DNA of 64,000 bases, from the NCBI GenBank assembly GCA_009912235.1, contig WNDS01000001.1, positions 124,001 to 188,000 on the forward strand. The letters are read 5' to 3'. The DNA comes from Stenotrophomonas maltophilia. Its GTDB lineage: Bacteria > Pseudomonadota > Gammaproteobacteria > Xanthomonadales > Xanthomonadaceae. The notes under the pieces are model-generated. The model made no database searches. It was not told the origin of the DNA and saw nothing but the letters and a program-made list of their open reading frames with translations. Both the position numbers and the translations under genes were made by a program. Shown here piece by piece: positions 56,201 through 64,000 of the stretch; position 1 is the first letter of the stretch, and the number at the start of each line of letters is the position of its first letter.

Positions 56201-59200
56201 AGCTTCGGGCCGTACTGCGACCCGGCCCCGCGCCTGGTCGACAAGCAGGGCTCGCTGGACTGGCTGGGTGACGAGTCGGCCGTGGGCACCTCGGCCAAGG
56301 ACTTCGCCGCCACCTTCGGCATGACCGAGGAGGAGTTCTGTGCCTCGCTGGGCTACTGCTATGGCGGTGGCTCGCTGATCGAGAAGACCGCCTATGGGTC
56401 CAAGGTGGGCTCACCGCTGCGGAGCGTGCTGCGCACCGGGCGTGGCGACCTGCAGCTGCTGGCCGCACGCGATGTGCGCATGGTGTCCGGGTTCGGCGTG
56501 TACACCGCCGGCACACCCACCGCGCTCGGCGGCGGGCTGGACGCAGCATTCAACCCGGGCCGCGCACCCGCTCCGGGGCAGACTTATCTGCTGGGCAACA
56601 TCCAGGTGGACAAGCGCTACGACCCGGCCATCGCTGCATGGCAGGCGTGGTACCCCGGCCTGGGCGGCAACCTGACCGTCGGCGCCGGCCGCAACATCCT
56701 CGGCGATGCCTGGGATGCGCGTGGCGAGGTGGGCCTGGTGCAACCGGGCGAAACCAACGAACTGGCCGGGCACGCTTCCAGCGCAGTGGGCAACTGGCTG
56801 TGGCGGCAGGGCAACGACGCCCGCAACGGCGCACAGGCCACGCCGTCGGCCTGGTGGATCAACTTCGGCAGCTACAGCGCGGTGTCCGACGCCAAGACCG
56901 CACGCATGGTCGGCTTCACCGGGTTCGGCACGCTGGGCGGCGGCAATCTGCGCCTGGAAGCCGGTGGCGATGCCGGTGTACTGGCCTCCATGGGCGGCAG
57001 CAGTGACCGTACCGCCCACTCCACCGCGATTGTCGCTGCGGTCGGCTCGACCGGGCGTGTTACCGCCGACGGCACCCTGCACCTGACCGGTGGCGGCGAT
57101 CTGGACGTGCGGCTGGGCGGGGCACTGAACCCGAACCTCGCGGCCACCACGCGCGCCGAAGCGCAGAACGTACAGCACCTGGCGCTGAACAGCACCTTCG
57201 TGAACCTGCGCGGCCACCTGCAGCTGGACGCGGCACGCATCGGTGGCATCGCCATCGGTACCGAGCATTACGTGGCGCCGTATCCGGGCCTGCGCAAGGA
57301 AGATCCGTTCCGTGCCCAGACCAGCCAGCCGATGGGCGGCCCGGTGCTGGTGCTGGGCGATGCGGTGGCGTCGGTGCAGGCGCGTGGCGATGTGGTGCTG
57401 GGCGGTGTGGCCGATGCCGGCCGCGTTCCGGTGGCCAACTTCAACGCACTAGCACTGCCCGGTGGCACGGCCGCGGCCAGCAGCTGGTTCTCGCTGTTGA
57501 CACCCGGCACCGCGCTGGACCTGGTCTCGGCCGGTGGCGACCTGACCCCGGGCCCGCAGCAGGGCGACGCGTTCTCGGTCAACCGCCGCGGTGAGGTCTA
57601 CGACGAGCGCGTGTTCAGCCAGGACGCCGGCGAAATCCGCTACTGGCTGTATCCCTCGGTGCTGCGCATGCTGGCTGCCAGCGGCAGCATCCGGCTGCGC
57701 TCGACCGGTGCCAGCAGCCGCGACGTGCTGCTGACGGCGCCCTCGGCCAGCGGTGTGCTGGAAGTGCTGGCGATGGATTCGATCTTCGGCCAGGCCGGTG
57801 CGCCGGCGCTGAGCAGCTCGGGTGCCGATACCGCATTGCCGACGCCGTTCATGCCGGCGTTCGTGGCCACCCAGGGCGCGCGCACCTTCGGCAATACCTC
57901 CGCCGACGGCACCCCGCCCAGCGTGAACGCGTCGCTGCCGCTGTTCGCGTTCGGGCCCAACATGGCCGCCGGCCGCGACCTGCGCAGCAACGGTGGCACG
58001 CCGAACCGTTTCTATGCGGTGCAGGGCGACATCATCGGGCTGAGGACGGGCAGCCAGTGGCAGCTGAACAATGCCGACGGCACGCGCAGCCTGCTGCGCT
58101 GGGTGGACGTGGCCGCACCGGTGGTGGCGCGCGCCGGGCGGGACATCCTGCTGTCGGACATCGGTGCGCTGAACAATACCGCGCAGGACATCACCGTGGT
58201 GGAGGCTGGTCGCGATGTGGTGCACACCTCCGTGCGGGTGGCTGGCCCGGGCAACGTGGACATCAGCGCCGGCCGCCAGCTGCGGCTGGAAGACAAGGGC
58301 AGCGTGACCACCAGCGGCGGGCTGCTGCAGGGCGATACCCGCCCCGGTGCCAGCGTTGCGCTGACCGCCGGCAACCAGCAGCTGGACTACGCCGCACTGC
58401 GTGATCGCTACCTCGACCCGCGCAACCTGGCCGGTCCGGCGCAGCCGCTGGCCTCGCAGCCAGGCAAGGCCGTGCGCCTGTACGACGAAGCACTCTCGCA
58501 GTGGCTGCTGCAGCGCTTCGGCTACGCGGCGCAGGGCGCCTCGGCGCTGGCGCTGTTCGATGCCCTGCCGGCCGCGCAGCAGCGCATCTTCCTGCGCCAG
58601 GTGTACTACGCCGAACTGCGCGAGGGTGGCCGCGAGTACAACAACGCCGACAGCCCGCGCTCGGGGTCCTACCTGCGTGGCCGCGAGGCGATCGCCACGC
58701 TGATGCCCGACAAGGATGCGCGCGGCAATACCATCGACCGCCGCGGCGATATCGTGATGTACGGCGGTTCGGGTGTGCGTACCGAGGCCGGTGGCACCAT
58801 CGAGCTGCTGGCACCGGGCGGGCAGATCGTGGTGGGCGTGCAGGGCGTGGTGCCGCCGGCCAGTGCCGGCCTGGTCACCCAGGGCCAGGGTGACATCCAC
58901 CTGTTCAGTCAGGACAGCGTGCTGCTGGGCCTGTCGCAGGTGATGACCACCTTCGGTGGCGACGTGCTGGCGTGGTCCGAGCAGGGCGACATCAACGCCG
59001 GCCGTGGTTCGCGCACCACACTGCTGTACACGCCGCCACGCCGCCTGTACGACCGCTAGGGCAATGTGGCGCTGTCGCCGCAGGCGCCGGTGAGCGGTGC
59101 GGGCATCGCCACGCTGAACCCGATTGCCGAGATCGCACCGGGCGACGTGGACCTGATCGCCCCGCTGGGCACCATCGATGCCGGCGAAGCGGGCATCCGC

Positions 59201-59581
59201 GTGTCCGGCAACATCAACCTGGCGGCGCTGCAGGTGCTCAACGCTGCCAACATCCAGGTGCAGGGCGACAGCAAGGGCCTGCCGGTGCTGGCCACGGTGA
59301 ACGTCAACGCACTGGCCTCGGCCAGTGCGGCGGCCAACACCGCCAGCCAGGCCGCGCAGGATGTGATGCGCAAGAGCCAGGACGACGCGAGGCGCAACCA
59401 GCCGTCGGTGATCAGCGTGCAGGTGCTCGGCTTCGGTGGCCGCACCGGTGGGCTCACCCCGGCTGTGCCGCAGGCGCGCCCGTTCGGCAACTACGATCCG
59501 GACAGCGCCATCCAGCTGCCGCAGGCAGTCGAGCCGCAGGCCTGTGCGGATGACGAGCGTGCGGGCAGCCAGGTACGCTGA
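47278..59581 (+). pseudogene. Giant filamentous haemagglutinin family exoprotein (TpsA), two frameshifts and three ambers
   Basis: About 4,100 aa when restored, the largest gene here. A long signal region (MSHPLMPVSRRPLSLRGVCSHPMAWAITVALG) leads, after a frame break near 47370, into AGHAQQTFSPAW and a TPS secretion domain (TRGWVNAREAIQ, QTADAAILNWETFNVGSNTTLNFVQ, VFVVNRNGVVFGNNSQVNVRNLVA). Thousands of residues of beta-helix-type repeats follow (GNVDISAGRQLRLEDKG-like). TAG codons interrupt at 47601, 49494 and 59057; a second frame break is near 50774 (one G missing in TTGGTGGCG). All restore by one change (CAG, CAG, TAC). It ends VISVQVLGFGGRTGGL ... with no toxin module, so it is not a CdiA. 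Export is probably by the TpsB gene at 62177. Between them lie antisense gspJ-I-H. Confidence 0.88.
56101..56361 (+). repeat. Tandem Cys-pair repeat inside the haemagglutinin
   Basis: Two adjacent copies of a 40-residue module break the beta-helix pattern. Copy 1 (56101-56219) runs EQGSLDLWGD ... KDAAAELSMSEDDMCSFGPYC and copy 2 (56240-56361) KQGSLDWLGD ... KDFAATFGMTEEEFCASLGYC. Both have QGSLD, a KD-AA/FAA helix, an acidic M-x-E-x2 segment and C-x5-C. They could form disulfide loops or bind metal on the fibre. Confidence 0.8.
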
Positions 59582-59627
59582 GGCAAGGGCACCGCGCTGC
59601 ACGCGCGGTGAGGCGGGGAACAGGACG

Positions 59628-59660
59628 GGGGCGGTGCGGTGCGGTGCGGGCCGCCCCTTT
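59628..59660. terminator. Terminator-like hairpin between haemagglutinin and gspJ
   Basis: GGGGCGG (59628-59634) pairs with CCGCCCC (59651-59657), followed by TTTA; the 16-base loop is built of TGCGG repeats. It follows the haemagglutinin stop by 47 bases and abuts the convergent gspJ stop. Confidence 0.6.
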
Positions 59661-60276
59661 ACTGCAGGCCGAGCACGCGGCGGTAGCGCTGCTCGCCACG
59701 GCCATCGCGCAGCGCCGCGCTCAGTTCCAGCCCGGTCGCCGGCAGCACCTCGCCCGTACCGGGCAGGCTGACCCAGCCGCTGCCCGGCTGCCAGGCCCGT
59801 ACCTCGAAGCGTTGTACCTGCATGGCAACCTCGAAGCCATGCGCGGTGTCCGGTGCCGGCAGCGGATAGCGTGATGCCGGCGCGCCACTGGCGCGCCACA
59901 GCGTGTCGCCCTGCCGCCACCAGCGCACGCGCTGCCACTGGTCGCCCTGGCTTCCCACGCTGCGGGTGATTTCCAGCGCGAAGCTGCCGTCGGGATGGCG
60001 CTCGCTCAGCATCGACGGTGGCAGCAGGCGCTGCGCCTCGTCGCTGGGCCGCACCGCACCGTTCATCAGCGCATCGTCGGCGCGCTGCTCCACATCACGC
60101 TGGAACTGCTGCAGCAGCCGCAGTGCTGCGGCCGTGTCGGCATCGCTGTCGCGCAGGCGCTGCTCGCTGCGGGTCACGCTGTCCAGCGTGCGCCAGCAGA
60201 TCACGCTGATCATCGCCATCACCGCAATGGCGATCATCACTTCAATCAGGGTGAAGCCGGCGGCGGTGCGCTTCAT
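59659..60276 (-). CDS. gspJ: Type II secretion minor pseudopilin GspJ
   Basis: 205-aa pseudopilin. Prepilin site MKRTAAG/FTLIEVMIAIAVMAMISVICWRTLDSV with Glu+5, then RLLQQFQRDVEQRADDAL, LEITRSVGSQGDQWQRVRWWRQGDTLWRASG and VQRFEVRAWQPGSGW, as in GspJ. ATG 60276 overlaps the gspI stop. Part of the H-I-J operon that reads toward the haemagglutinin, separated from the other gsp genes by that gene. Confidence 0.9.
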   Translation of the reverse strand: MKRTAAGFTLIEVMIAIAVMAMISVICWRTLDSVTRSEQRLRDSDADTAAALRLLQQFQRDVEQRADDALMNGAVRPSDEAQRLLPPSMLSERHPDGSFALEITRSVGSQGDQWQRVRWWRQGDTLWRASGAPASRYPLPAPDTAHGFEVAMQVQRFEVRAWQPGSGWVSLPGTGEVLPATGLELSAALRDGRGEQRYRRVLGLQ

Positions 60277-60632
60277 GGGGTGGGCGCCCACGGCAGCTGC
60301 AGCTGCACCAGCCGCTGGCGTGGCACATCGCGGGCCACCACGGTCAACTGCAGCTGCGGTTGTCCATCGCTGCCCTGGCCCAGCTGCTGCTCGACCACGA
60401 ACGTGGTGTGGCCCTGCACGCAGGGGCTGCGCCCGGGTTGCGCGGGCTGGCCTGCCAGGCGCAGTTCCTGCCAGCGGTCCTGCGCGCACAGCAGGGCCAA
60501 GCCGCGGTCGCGCATGCGTGCCTGGTCATCGGTGGCCACCGCCACCGCGCGCATCACCGCGGCCAGTGCCACCGCAACGATGGCCAGTGCGATCAGCACT
60601 TCGATCAGGGTAAAGCCGGCGCTGCGCTTCAC
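60273..60632 (-). CDS. gspI: Type II secretion minor pseudopilin GspI
   Basis: 119-aa pseudopilin with MKRSAG/FTLIEVLIALAIVAVALAAVMRAVAVATDDQARMRDRGLALLCAQDRWQELRL, the standard GspI start and helix, and a short beta domain (LTVVARDVPRQRLVQLQLPW). Overlaps gspH and gspJ by four bases on each side. With GspJ and GspK it forms the pseudopilus tip. Confidence 0.9.
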   Translation of the reverse strand: MKRSAGFTLIEVLIALAIVAVALAAVMRAVAVATDDQARMRDRGLALLCAQDRWQELRLAGQPAQPGRSPCVQGHTTFVVEQQLGQGSDGQPQLQLTVVARDVPRQRLVQLQLPWAPTP

Positions 60633-61081
60633 GGCTGCACCTGCAGCTGTCCGCTGCCATCATCGCGCAGGCGAAGGCTGCGGCCTTCGCTGTGCAGCTG
60701 CACGGTCCAGGCCACGCCGATCCATTCGGGGCTGAGTTCGATGCCGGCGGCCGGCTGTACTTTCACCGCCTGCGCCTGCCAGCGCTGCGGGCGCAGCAGA
60801 TCGTCGCGCTGCAGTTCGACCCAGCGGCTGCCCTCGCGGCGGCTGAAACGGTAACCGCGCGCATCGGCCTGCCAGCGGATTGGCCGGCCGTCGATGCGGG
60901 CTTCATCACGGGCGACCTGCAGCCGCTGCGCCAGCTGCTGCGCATCCTGGCGCAGCAGACGCTGCGGATCGAGCAGGCTGCCCATGCCGAGCCCTATACC
61001 GGCCGTGCAGATGCCGATGATCACCAGCACCACCATCAGTTCCAGTAGGGTAAAGCCGCGATCCGCGCGCCGCATCGACAT
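60629..61081 (-). CDS. gspH: Type II secretion minor pseudopilin GspH
   Basis: 150-aa pseudopilin: MSMRRADRG/FTLLELMVVLVIIGICTAGIGLGMGSLLDPQRLLRQDAQQLAQRLQVARDEARIDGRPIRWQAD, the GspH/FimT pattern, then YRFSRREGSRWVELQRDDLLRPQRW. First gene of gspH-I-J, divergent from the gspC-like gene across 108 bases. It bridges the tip complex and the GspG shaft. Confidence 0.9.
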   Translation of the reverse strand: MSMRRADRGFTLLELMVVLVIIGICTAGIGLGMGSLLDPQRLLRQDAQQLAQRLQVARDEARIDGRPIRWQADARGYRFSRREGSRWVELQRDDLLRPQRWQAQAVKVQPAAGIELSPEWIGVAWTVQLHSEGRSLRLRDDGSGQLQVQP

Positions 61082-61189
61082 TGCCTCCGGTCATCGCCGA
61101 TGGCACCCAGCCTAGGCGTGGTTGACGAAACAAAAGCGTCAGCGTGGGCTGCTAGCGTGCGCTGACACGCAGGTGAGAACGGTGCACGC

Positions 61190-61642
61190 ATGGACGGAAC
61201 GCGCTGGGAACGCAATCGGCTGTTGACCCTGGCCGCGGCCGGGCTGCTGCTGGCGGTGCTGGGGTACTGGGCACTGCAACTGTGGGGCGGTACGGGCGCG
61301 CTGCCTGCGCCGCGTGTGCAGGTGGCCACCCGGCCCGCCGCGCCTGACAGCGCACTGGCAACACCGCTGGTACGGCTGCAGTCGCCCGGTGCGGTGCAGA
61401 CCGAGGTGCGCGTGCTGGGCGTACTGGCCGGCACGCACGCACCCTTGGCGCTGCTCTCGATCAACGGTGCACCGGCCGATCCCTATGTACCCGGCCAGCG
61501 GCTGGGGTCGTCCACCGTGCTGGAGACGATCGATGCCGGCGGCGTGCAGCTGCGGCAGGCGGGGCAGCTGCGCACGCTGGCGGCACCGGCGCTGCCGGCC
61601 GTGCCCGACGATGGCATCGTGCCCGCCAGCGCCACACACTGA
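61190..61642 (+). CDS. gspC: Type II secretion GspC/GspN-like protein
   Basis: 150-aa bitopic protein: short cytoplasmic N-terminus (MDGTRWERNRLL), one membrane helix (LTLAAAGLLLAVLGYWALQLW) and an HR-like domain (VRVLGVLAGTHAPLALLSINGAPADPYVPGQRLGSSTVLETIDAGGVQLRQAGQLRTLAAPA) that contacts the secretin N0 domain. There is no C-terminal PDZ or coiled coil, so it is a minimal GspC. Divergent from gspH and converges on the next gene. Confidence 0.8.
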   Translation: MDGTRWERNRLLTLAAAGLLLAVLGYWALQLWGGTGALPAPRVQVATRPAAPDSALATPLVRLQSPGAVQTEVRVLGVLAGTHAPLALLSINGAPADPYVPGQRLGSSTVLETIDAGGVQLRQAGQLRTLAAPALPAVPDDGIVPASATH

Positions 61643-61648
61643 GCCATA

Positions 61649-61975
61649 TCACCGCGCAGGCCGCTGCGGCACCACCGAACGGCCGAACGGATCGCCCATG
61701 CGCTGCCGCGTGCCTTCCAGGTTGTACTGCAGCATCTGGTTGCCGGGCTGGCGCATCAGCCGCTGCGCTTCCGGCAGCGACGGCGCACTGGCGGCGGACG
61801 CCTTCGGTGCCAGCCGCTGCTGCAGGCAGTCCCACGCCGGCACGCGCTCGCCATCCACCTGCACCTCGATGCAGGCCGGTGCTTTCGCCAGCGGTGTGCG
61901 GCGGGCAGCAGGCTGCGCCTGCACAAGGTGGGGCGCGAGCATCAGCAGCAGGGGCAGGGCATGCAGCGGGGTCAT
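61649..61975 (-). CDS. Small secreted protein of unknown function
   Basis: 108-aa protein with a clear signal peptide (MTPLHALPLLLMLAPHLVQAQPA). The mature part holds two Cys (APACIEVQVDGERVPAWDCLQQRL), probably a disulfide, and a C-terminal EAQRLMRQPGNQMLQYNLEGTRQRMGDPFGRSVVPQ. Family not recognised. It is convergent with the gspC-like gene, six bases apart, and lies in the secretion locus, so a periplasmic accessory role is possible. Confidence 0.6.
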   Translation of the reverse strand: MTPLHALPLLLMLAPHLVQAQPAARRTPLAKAPACIEVQVDGERVPAWDCLQQRLAPKASAASAPSLPEAQRLMRQPGNQMLQYNLEGTRQRMGDPFGRSVVPQRPAR

Positions 61976-62176
61976 GGCGGGGTCGGCAGCGCAGGTGTCT
62001 CCAGTGCATTGACGTGTGCACGGCGCTGCATCCGCCATCGCCCGCACGCGGCACGCAACGCGGTGCTGCGCAGATGACAGTCATGTCACAAATCTGTTGT
62101 CGGCTTTGACGCGCTGTGCACGTCCTGTTGGTAGATCCACGCGCCGCACCTTCGCCTTCACTTTCGATACGACGCG

Positions 62177-63838
62177 ATGCCCTCGATGACCTCTGTACAG
62201 CGCGATACCTTCTTCCCACTGCCGCAGCGCCAGCGCCTGGCCTGCGCGGTGCTGCTGGCCCTGCTTCCGCTGGCTGCCGGCGCACAGCAGGCGGCACCGG
62301 CACCGGTGGAGGCCGCGCAGGATGCCGGCGTGAAGACGGTCACCATCAACGAGTACATCGTGCGTGGCAACACGGTGCTGGATGCGCGGCAGATCGAGCA
62401 GGCGGTTGAACCCTACCTTGGCCCGGGCCGCACCCTGGCCGATGTAGAGAAAGCGCGCGATGCGGTCAACGCGCTGTACCAGCAGGCCGGCTACCAGTCG
62501 GTCTATGTCGATCTTCCCGAACAGCAGGTCAGCGGCTGCGTGGTGCTGCTGAAGGTGCAGCAGACGCCGATCGGCCGGCTGCGCGTGGTGGGTGCCGCCT
62601 ATGATTCGCCCGCGCGCATCCGCGAACAGGTGCCGTCGCTAGCGGAAGGCGAGGTGCCCGATTTCGATGCAGCACAGGCCGAGCTGGGCGCGCTCAACCA
62701 GGGCGGCCGCCGCCAGGTGCTGCCGCTCGTGCGCGAAGGTGCGATGCCCGGCACGATGGACGTGGACCTGCAGGTGGATGACCGTTCGCCGTGGCGCGCC
62801 AGCGCCGCCGTGAACAACGACCACAGCGCCGATACCGAGAAACTGCGCCTGAGCGCCTCGCTGGCACATGAGAACCTGTGGCAGCGTGGGCACAGCGCCA
62901 ACATCGGCGTGTACCTTGCGCCGGAGGACACCAAGCAGGCCAAGGTGTTCTCGGCCGGGTACACCGCACCGTTCGCCGGCACGCCGTGGAGCATCGAGGC
63001 GTCCGGCTATATCTCCGACAGCCGCGTGCTGAACGCAGGCGGGCAGGGCGGGGCAGGCAGTGGCACCAATGTCATCGGCGATGGCCACTCGATCGGGGTC
63101 AAGCTGAATTACCTGCTGCCGAGCAGCACGACCTGGTGGCGGCAGCTCAGCATCGGCGTGGATTTCAAGGACACCCGCGAAGACACCCAGGTGGGCAAGG
63201 ACCGCCTGCTGTCGCCGTTGAAGTACGCGCCGCTGACGCTGGGCTTCGTGGGCGTGCGCCAGGGCGCCAGTGACCAGACCAGCATCAGCACCTCGCTGGT
63301 GGCCGGTACCCGGCGCCTGCTCGGCTACGGAAGCGGTGGCGATGATTTCTTCCAGAAGCGCTACTGGGCCGATCCCAGCTTCGTGGCGTTCAAGGCCGAT
63401 GTGTCCAACACCCATACCTTCGACAGCGACTGGCAGTGGTACGCACGCGCGGCGCTGCAGGTGACCGACGCGCCGCTGGTGTCGGCCGAACAGTTCGCCG
63501 CCGGTGGCATGTACACCGTGCGTGGCTATCTCTCGGCCGAGGCCATCGGCGATTACGGCGGCCTGGCCAACCTGGAATGGCGCACCCCGGCGTGGTCGCT
63601 GTGGTCGGGCAGCGACCTGCGGCTGTACACCTTCGCCGACGCCGCCTACCTGCGCCTGCGCCGCCCGCTGCCGGAACAGACCAGCAAGTACAACCTGGCG
63701 CCACTGGGCATCGGTGCCCAGCTGCGCCTGGGCGAACACCTGCAGCTGCGGCTGGATTACGCCTGGCCCTACAGCGATGGCCCGGTGACGCCCAGGGACG
63801 ACAAGCGCCTGCATTTCAACATCAGTACCAGCTACTGA
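62177..63838 (+). CDS. TpsB outer-membrane transporter (ShlB/FhaC/HecB family)
   Basis: 553-aa Omp85-family transporter for the haemagglutinin. Signal peptide (RQRLACAVLLALLPLAAGAQQ), POTRA1 (VTINEYIVRGNTVLDARQIEQAVEPYLGPGRTLADVEKARDAVNALYQQAGYQSVYVDLPEQ), POTRA2 (GRLRVVGAAYDSPARIREQVPSLAEGEVPDFDAAQAELGALNQGGRRQVLPLVREG), then a 16-strand barrel with the conserved VRGY motif of the lid loop (GGMYTVRGYLSAEAIGDYGGLANLEWRTP) and a terminal strand ending NISTSY. Two starts (62177, 62186) are possible. The 201-base upstream gap holds a single 12-base GTAGATCCACGC match at 62131 and presumably the promoter. Confidence 0.92.
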   Translation: MPSMTSVQRDTFFPLPQRQRLACAVLLALLPLAAGAQQAAPAPVEAAQDAGVKTVTINEYIVRGNTVLDARQIEQAVEPYLGPGRTLADVEKARDAVNALYQQAGYQSVYVDLPEQQVSGCVVLLKVQQTPIGRLRVVGAAYDSPARIREQVPSLAEGEVPDFDAAQAELGALNQGGRRQVLPLVREGAMPGTMDVDLQVDDRSPWRASAAVNNDHSADTEKLRLSASLAHENLWQRGHSANIGVYLAPEDTKQAKVFSAGYTAPFAGTPWSIEASGYISDSRVLNAGGQGGAGSGTNVIGDGHSIGVKLNYLLPSSTTWWRQLSIGVDFKDTREDTQVGKDRLLSPLKYAPLTLGFVGVRQGASDQTSISTSLVAGTRRLLGYGSGGDDFFQKRYWADPSFVAFKADVSNTHTFDSDWQWYARAALQVTDAPLVSAEQFAAGGMYTVRGYLSAEAIGDYGGLANLEWRTPAWSLWSGSDLRLYTFADAAYLRLRRPLPEQTSKYNLAPLGIGAQLRLGEHLQLRLDYAWPYSDGPVTPRDDKRLHFNISTSY

Positions 63839-63897
63839 TCCCTCGACCCCTTTCGCATCGACCCCCTTCGAACGTGCGTATTCCGGAGACCCCTCGC

Positions 63898-64000
63898 ATG
63901 GACCGTTTGCTTTCCCGACTGCTGTTGCTGTTGCTGGCGATGAGCGCCCTGCCGGCGTTCGCAGCCGACGCCGGCTGGTGGCAGGCCGAATGGCAGTACC
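63898..64000 (+). CDS. Start of a secreted/membrane protein, probably DUF2341 (ExbB-linked)
   Basis: Only 34 codons are in the window. There is a signal peptide (MDRLLSRLLLLLLAMSALPAFAADA) followed by GWWQAEWQY. A W-x3-W-x-Y start right after the signal is how DUF2341 proteins begin (W..W.YRK). In related genomes such genes follow the FhaB/FhaC pair and are joined or adjacent to MotA/TolQ/ExbB channels, which I recall but cannot verify here. It begins 60 bases after the TpsB stop. Confidence 0.5.
   Translation, partial: MDRLLSRLLLLLLAMSALPAFAADAGWWQAEWQY

Noticed and set aside
3446-59059. Programmed amber recoding (pyrrolysine-like or genome-wide)
   Set aside because: No pyrrolysine genes are present, TAG ends several intact genes, and the affected residues (Gln, Trp, Tyr) differ.
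47278-59581. Haemagglutinin as a CdiA contact-dependent toxin
   Set aside because: No pretoxin motif, toxin domain or immunity gene at the 3' end; the protein ends in a conserved FHA-type tail.
62131-62142. SMAG repeat before the TpsB gene
   Set aside because: Only 12 bases (GTAGATCCACGC) match one arm and no inverted partner is present; may be chance or a remnant.

Overview
The window is high-GC gammaproteobacterial chromosome, almost certainly Stenotrophomonas of the S. maltophilia group. The basis is the GTAG-ended palindromic repeats (SMAG-type REPs) with their REP-associated tyrosine transposase, an enterobactin-type siderophore locus, the glgA-glgB-treZ-malQ-treY-glgX operon and Xanthomonadaceae-style gene neighbourhoods. 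I see no tRNA, rRNA, CRISPR array, prophage or conventional insertion sequence.

Layout. 1-2.2 kb: end of an enterobactin-type NRPS (entF) and entA. 2.2-2.9 kb: RAYT transposase between two REP dimers. 2.9-6.9 kb: TonB-dependent receptor plus phytase-like esterase, with a Pho-box-like site upstream. 7.3-10.9 kb: DUF3348 - DUF802 (MotA/TolQ-like with long coiled-coil tail) - OmpA/MotB-like - DUF2894, a probable ion-driven stator operon. 11-14.3 kb: M14 peptidase, MFS exporter and divergent damaged LysR regulator. 14.4-15.5 kb: two uncharacterised genes. 16-19.1 kb: an FNR-type oxygen sensor converging on a PAS-flavoprotein operon that has a perfect FNR box upstream. 19.3-31.6 kb: tightly overlapping glycogen/trehalose operon. 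31.6-33.7 kb: KGG stress protein, AzlCD branched-chain amino acid exporter and divergent Lrp-type regulator.

33.8-64 kb looks like one composite secretion locus. It has a free-standing STN-TonB-C protein, an ECF sigma factor and a FecR anti-sigma factor (surface signalling without a receptor gene beside it), two tandem Phd-like/transposase-like proteins, and type II secretion genes gspG-K-L-M-D-E-F. Then come a PstS/DING-like phosphate-binding exoprotein, a 12.3-kb filamentous haemagglutinin, antisense gspH-I-J, a gspC-like gene, a small periplasmic protein, a TpsB/ShlB transporter and the start of a probable DUF2341 protein. Type II and two-partner secretion genes are interleaved; this is the most promising system in the window.

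Sequence quality. Nine apparent frameshifts, six in-frame TAG codons, an ATT in place of a start codon and a missing recognition helix affect eight otherwise well-conserved genes plus the PstS-like one. Most frameshifts are one- or two-base losses in G/C runs and every stop is one substitution from a sense codon, so sequencing or assembly error is at least as likely as real decay. I annotate these genes by intended function and mark them disrupted.
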